A DNA stretch of 19,227 nucleotides. Source: Geosiphon pyriformis. Taxonomy: Eukaryota > Glomeromycota > Glomeromycetes > Archaeosporales > Geosiphonaceae. Positions 18,140-19,227 of the stretch are shown one piece after another. The DNA lies in NCBI GenBank assembly GCA_016748015.1, contig JAAOMT010000523.1:444565-463791 (forward strand), written 5' to 3'. The stretch's first letter is position 1. Every line of letters begins with the position of its first letter. Below the pieces are notes generated by a model. The model worked only from the letters and a program-made list of their open reading frames with translations, ran no database searches and was not told the DNA's origin. A program made the translations under genes and the position numbers.

Positions 18140-19227
18140 ATGGATAAACTGAGTGATGAAACCTGCATCGAAGTTTTCAAATGGATACTACATCCAGCAC
18201 AATTGGCGTTATCATGTAAATATTGGGCAAGAATCGCGGGAGACCCACACACTAAAGCAACTTGGCTAATTTTTCAATACGGAAAAGTTCATGCTCTTTT
18301 TCATGCAGTTAGACTTGGTCCTTCATTTATAGATTTAAACATTATTTCTTCACTCCTTTCACAAAAAGTTATTCTTTCAAGATACTTTATCCAACGCCTT
18401 TTAATGCATTTCGGAAAGTATGACGAACAATTAATAATGTTGAAAATTGAACATAGTGTTGGTCACGCGGATGAAGATCGTATTAAAGAAATTCAAGAAA
18501 AGCTTCGTTGTCCCTGGGCCTCTGACTTGCCTCTAAATGTATTTAACCAACTTTTAGAGGAGGGCTCGAAACGTTTTGGTGGAAATCTTCCGACTAAAGG
18601 CAATGATATGGAACTATTTCACTTTCTTTCAGCAGGCCCCTATGTAATCAATCATGCACCAGCTAAACTCAAAGAAAACCTAAAAAAAATCGAGGAATTA
18701 ATAAAAGAACATCAGTTTTTCCCCTTTCCCCCACGGCCAATATCAAGAGATGACGCTAATTCTCACTTAAACTCTGCTGTAAACGAAGAATATCCTCCAA
18801 AAGATGCATATGAAAACGTCCGACAACTGAACGTAATCGCACGAGCTATCTTAATTCATCCGGATTTAGTAAAATTGTGGAAAGATCAAGGGTATCAGGA
18901 AATTTGTGAAGATGTCAACGAATTAGTCATGCAAGGGGCATTGTTAATTTTGTTCCCTCCAAAGCCTTTGCCGAATTGGACGAAACCAGATGTGAATGTT
19001 GTTCAAAAGCGATTGGAACTATTAGAAAGTCTTGGATTCAAATTAACAGAGGCCGTAATTGGAGATGCGTTATTTTTATTCGAAGATCGTCTGGAAGATA
19101 TTGGAGAGATTTTTATCAAGTCGTTTCAAGCAGTTCGTGGAGAATCGATGAAGGATATTACGAAAATTTGCCTATCCGAAATAATGAAGCCAAAGAGAGA
19201 CCTCAAAAATAATAATTTGTTGGAGTT
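18140..19227 (+). CDS. F-box-like helical protein, 3' end outside window (partial)
   Basis: An open frame with no stop from ATG 18140 to the window edge, giving at least 362 residues and no intron. Residues 4-45 resemble an F-box-like helix bundle: LSDETCIEVFKWI, then LALSCKYWARIA and TWLIF, matching the LP-x-E-x-(L/I)-x-x-(I/V)F and C-x-x-x-W pattern. F-box proteins usually recruit targets to SCF ubiquitin ligases through Skp1. The remainder is rich in helices with spaced hydrophobics (HALFHAVRLG, RYFIQRLLMHFGKY, ARAILIHPDLVKLW), as in alpha-solenoid or divergent ankyrin-like regions, plus two proline-rich links (FFPFPPRP; LFPPKPLPNW). There is no signal peptide or membrane span. Codon use is less AT-biased than the surroundings, supporting a real conserved gene. 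A TATA box precedes it. I cannot name a specific family, and the F-box call is tentative; the gene itself is nearly certain. Confidence 0.88.
   Translation, partial: MDKLSDETCIEVFKWILHPAQLALSCKYWARIAGDPHTKATWLIFQYGKVHALFHAVRLGPSFIDLNIISSLLSQKVILSRYFIQRLLMHFGKYDEQLIMLKIEHSVGHADEDRIKEIQEKLRCPWASDLPLNVFNQLLEEGSKRFGGNLPTKGNDMELFHFLSAGPYVINHAPAKLKENLKKIEELIKEHQFFPFPPRPISRDDANSHLNSAVNEEYPPKDAYENVRQLNVIARAILIHPDLVKLWKDQGYQEICEDVNELVMQGALLILFPPKPLPNWTKPDVNVVQKRLELLESLGFKLTEAVIGDALFLFEDRLEDIGEIFIKSFQAVRGESMKDITKICLSEIMKPKRDLKNNNLLE

Noticed and set aside
18076-18147. Out-of-frame ATG overlapping the start of the F-box-like gene
   Set aside because: It begins at the TATA box itself, so it most likely lies upstream of the transcription start.
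18976-19212. Plus-strand 78-codon frame near the right edge
   Set aside because: Out-of-phase shadow inside the long F-box-like coding frame that starts at 18140.
1-19227. CRISPR arrays, bacterial operons, rRNA or tRNA genes
   Set aside because: I looked for regularly spaced repeats with unique spacers and tRNA-like GTTCGA arms and saw none; direct repeats here are microsatellites or decayed duplications.

Overview
The window looks like nuclear DNA of an arbuscular mycorrhizal fungus (Glomeromycotina, Rhizophagus-like). This rests on extreme AT richness, AT/AAT/GAA microsatellites throughout, short introns in a decayed transposase, pyrimidine-rich leaders, and a MATA-type HMG-box gene of the kind expanded in this group. 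The assignment is an inference from sequence character; no search was run.

Layout. 1-1590 is AT-rich and non-coding. It holds a small inverted-repeat element (733-836) and a decayed hAT transposase C-terminus on the minus strand (about 1192-1410). 1592-3855 is a near full-length pogo/Tigger-type DNA transposon on the minus strand, with 25-bp terminal inverted repeats. Its transposase is dead: no start codon, two frameshifts, a Trp-to-stop change, and the second catalytic Asp replaced by Asn. 3858-4900 is a first AT desert. 4905-5830 is an island of more balanced composition, with a pyrimidine tract, a degenerate tandem repeat and a 112-codon gene of unknown function. 5831-9540 is a second, extreme AT desert (roughly nine bases in ten are A/T in sampled lines). 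It contains a diverged direct duplication and a 53-bp tandem repeat. 9541-14030 is ordinary AT-rich intergenic DNA with long trinucleotide microsatellites and a G-run.

The best gene, 14330-15658, encodes a 442-residue MATA-HMG-box transcription factor. It has a pyrimidine/CAA-rich leader and a 3' region carrying three PUF-type motifs and a poly(A) signal. 15959-18060 is intergenic with a long AAATAG hexanucleotide array. At 18140 an intronless plus-strand gene begins behind a TATA box and runs off the right edge. It encodes an F-box-like N-terminus followed by a long helical region.

The genes show no operon-like cooperation: two or three independent host genes sit in a transposon-littered, AT-rich compartment. 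No clearly new system is visible. The points most worth follow-up are the G-to-A pattern of transposon decay, the duplicated AT block, the island gene, and the HMG gene's repeat-encoded Ser tract and clustered 3' motifs.
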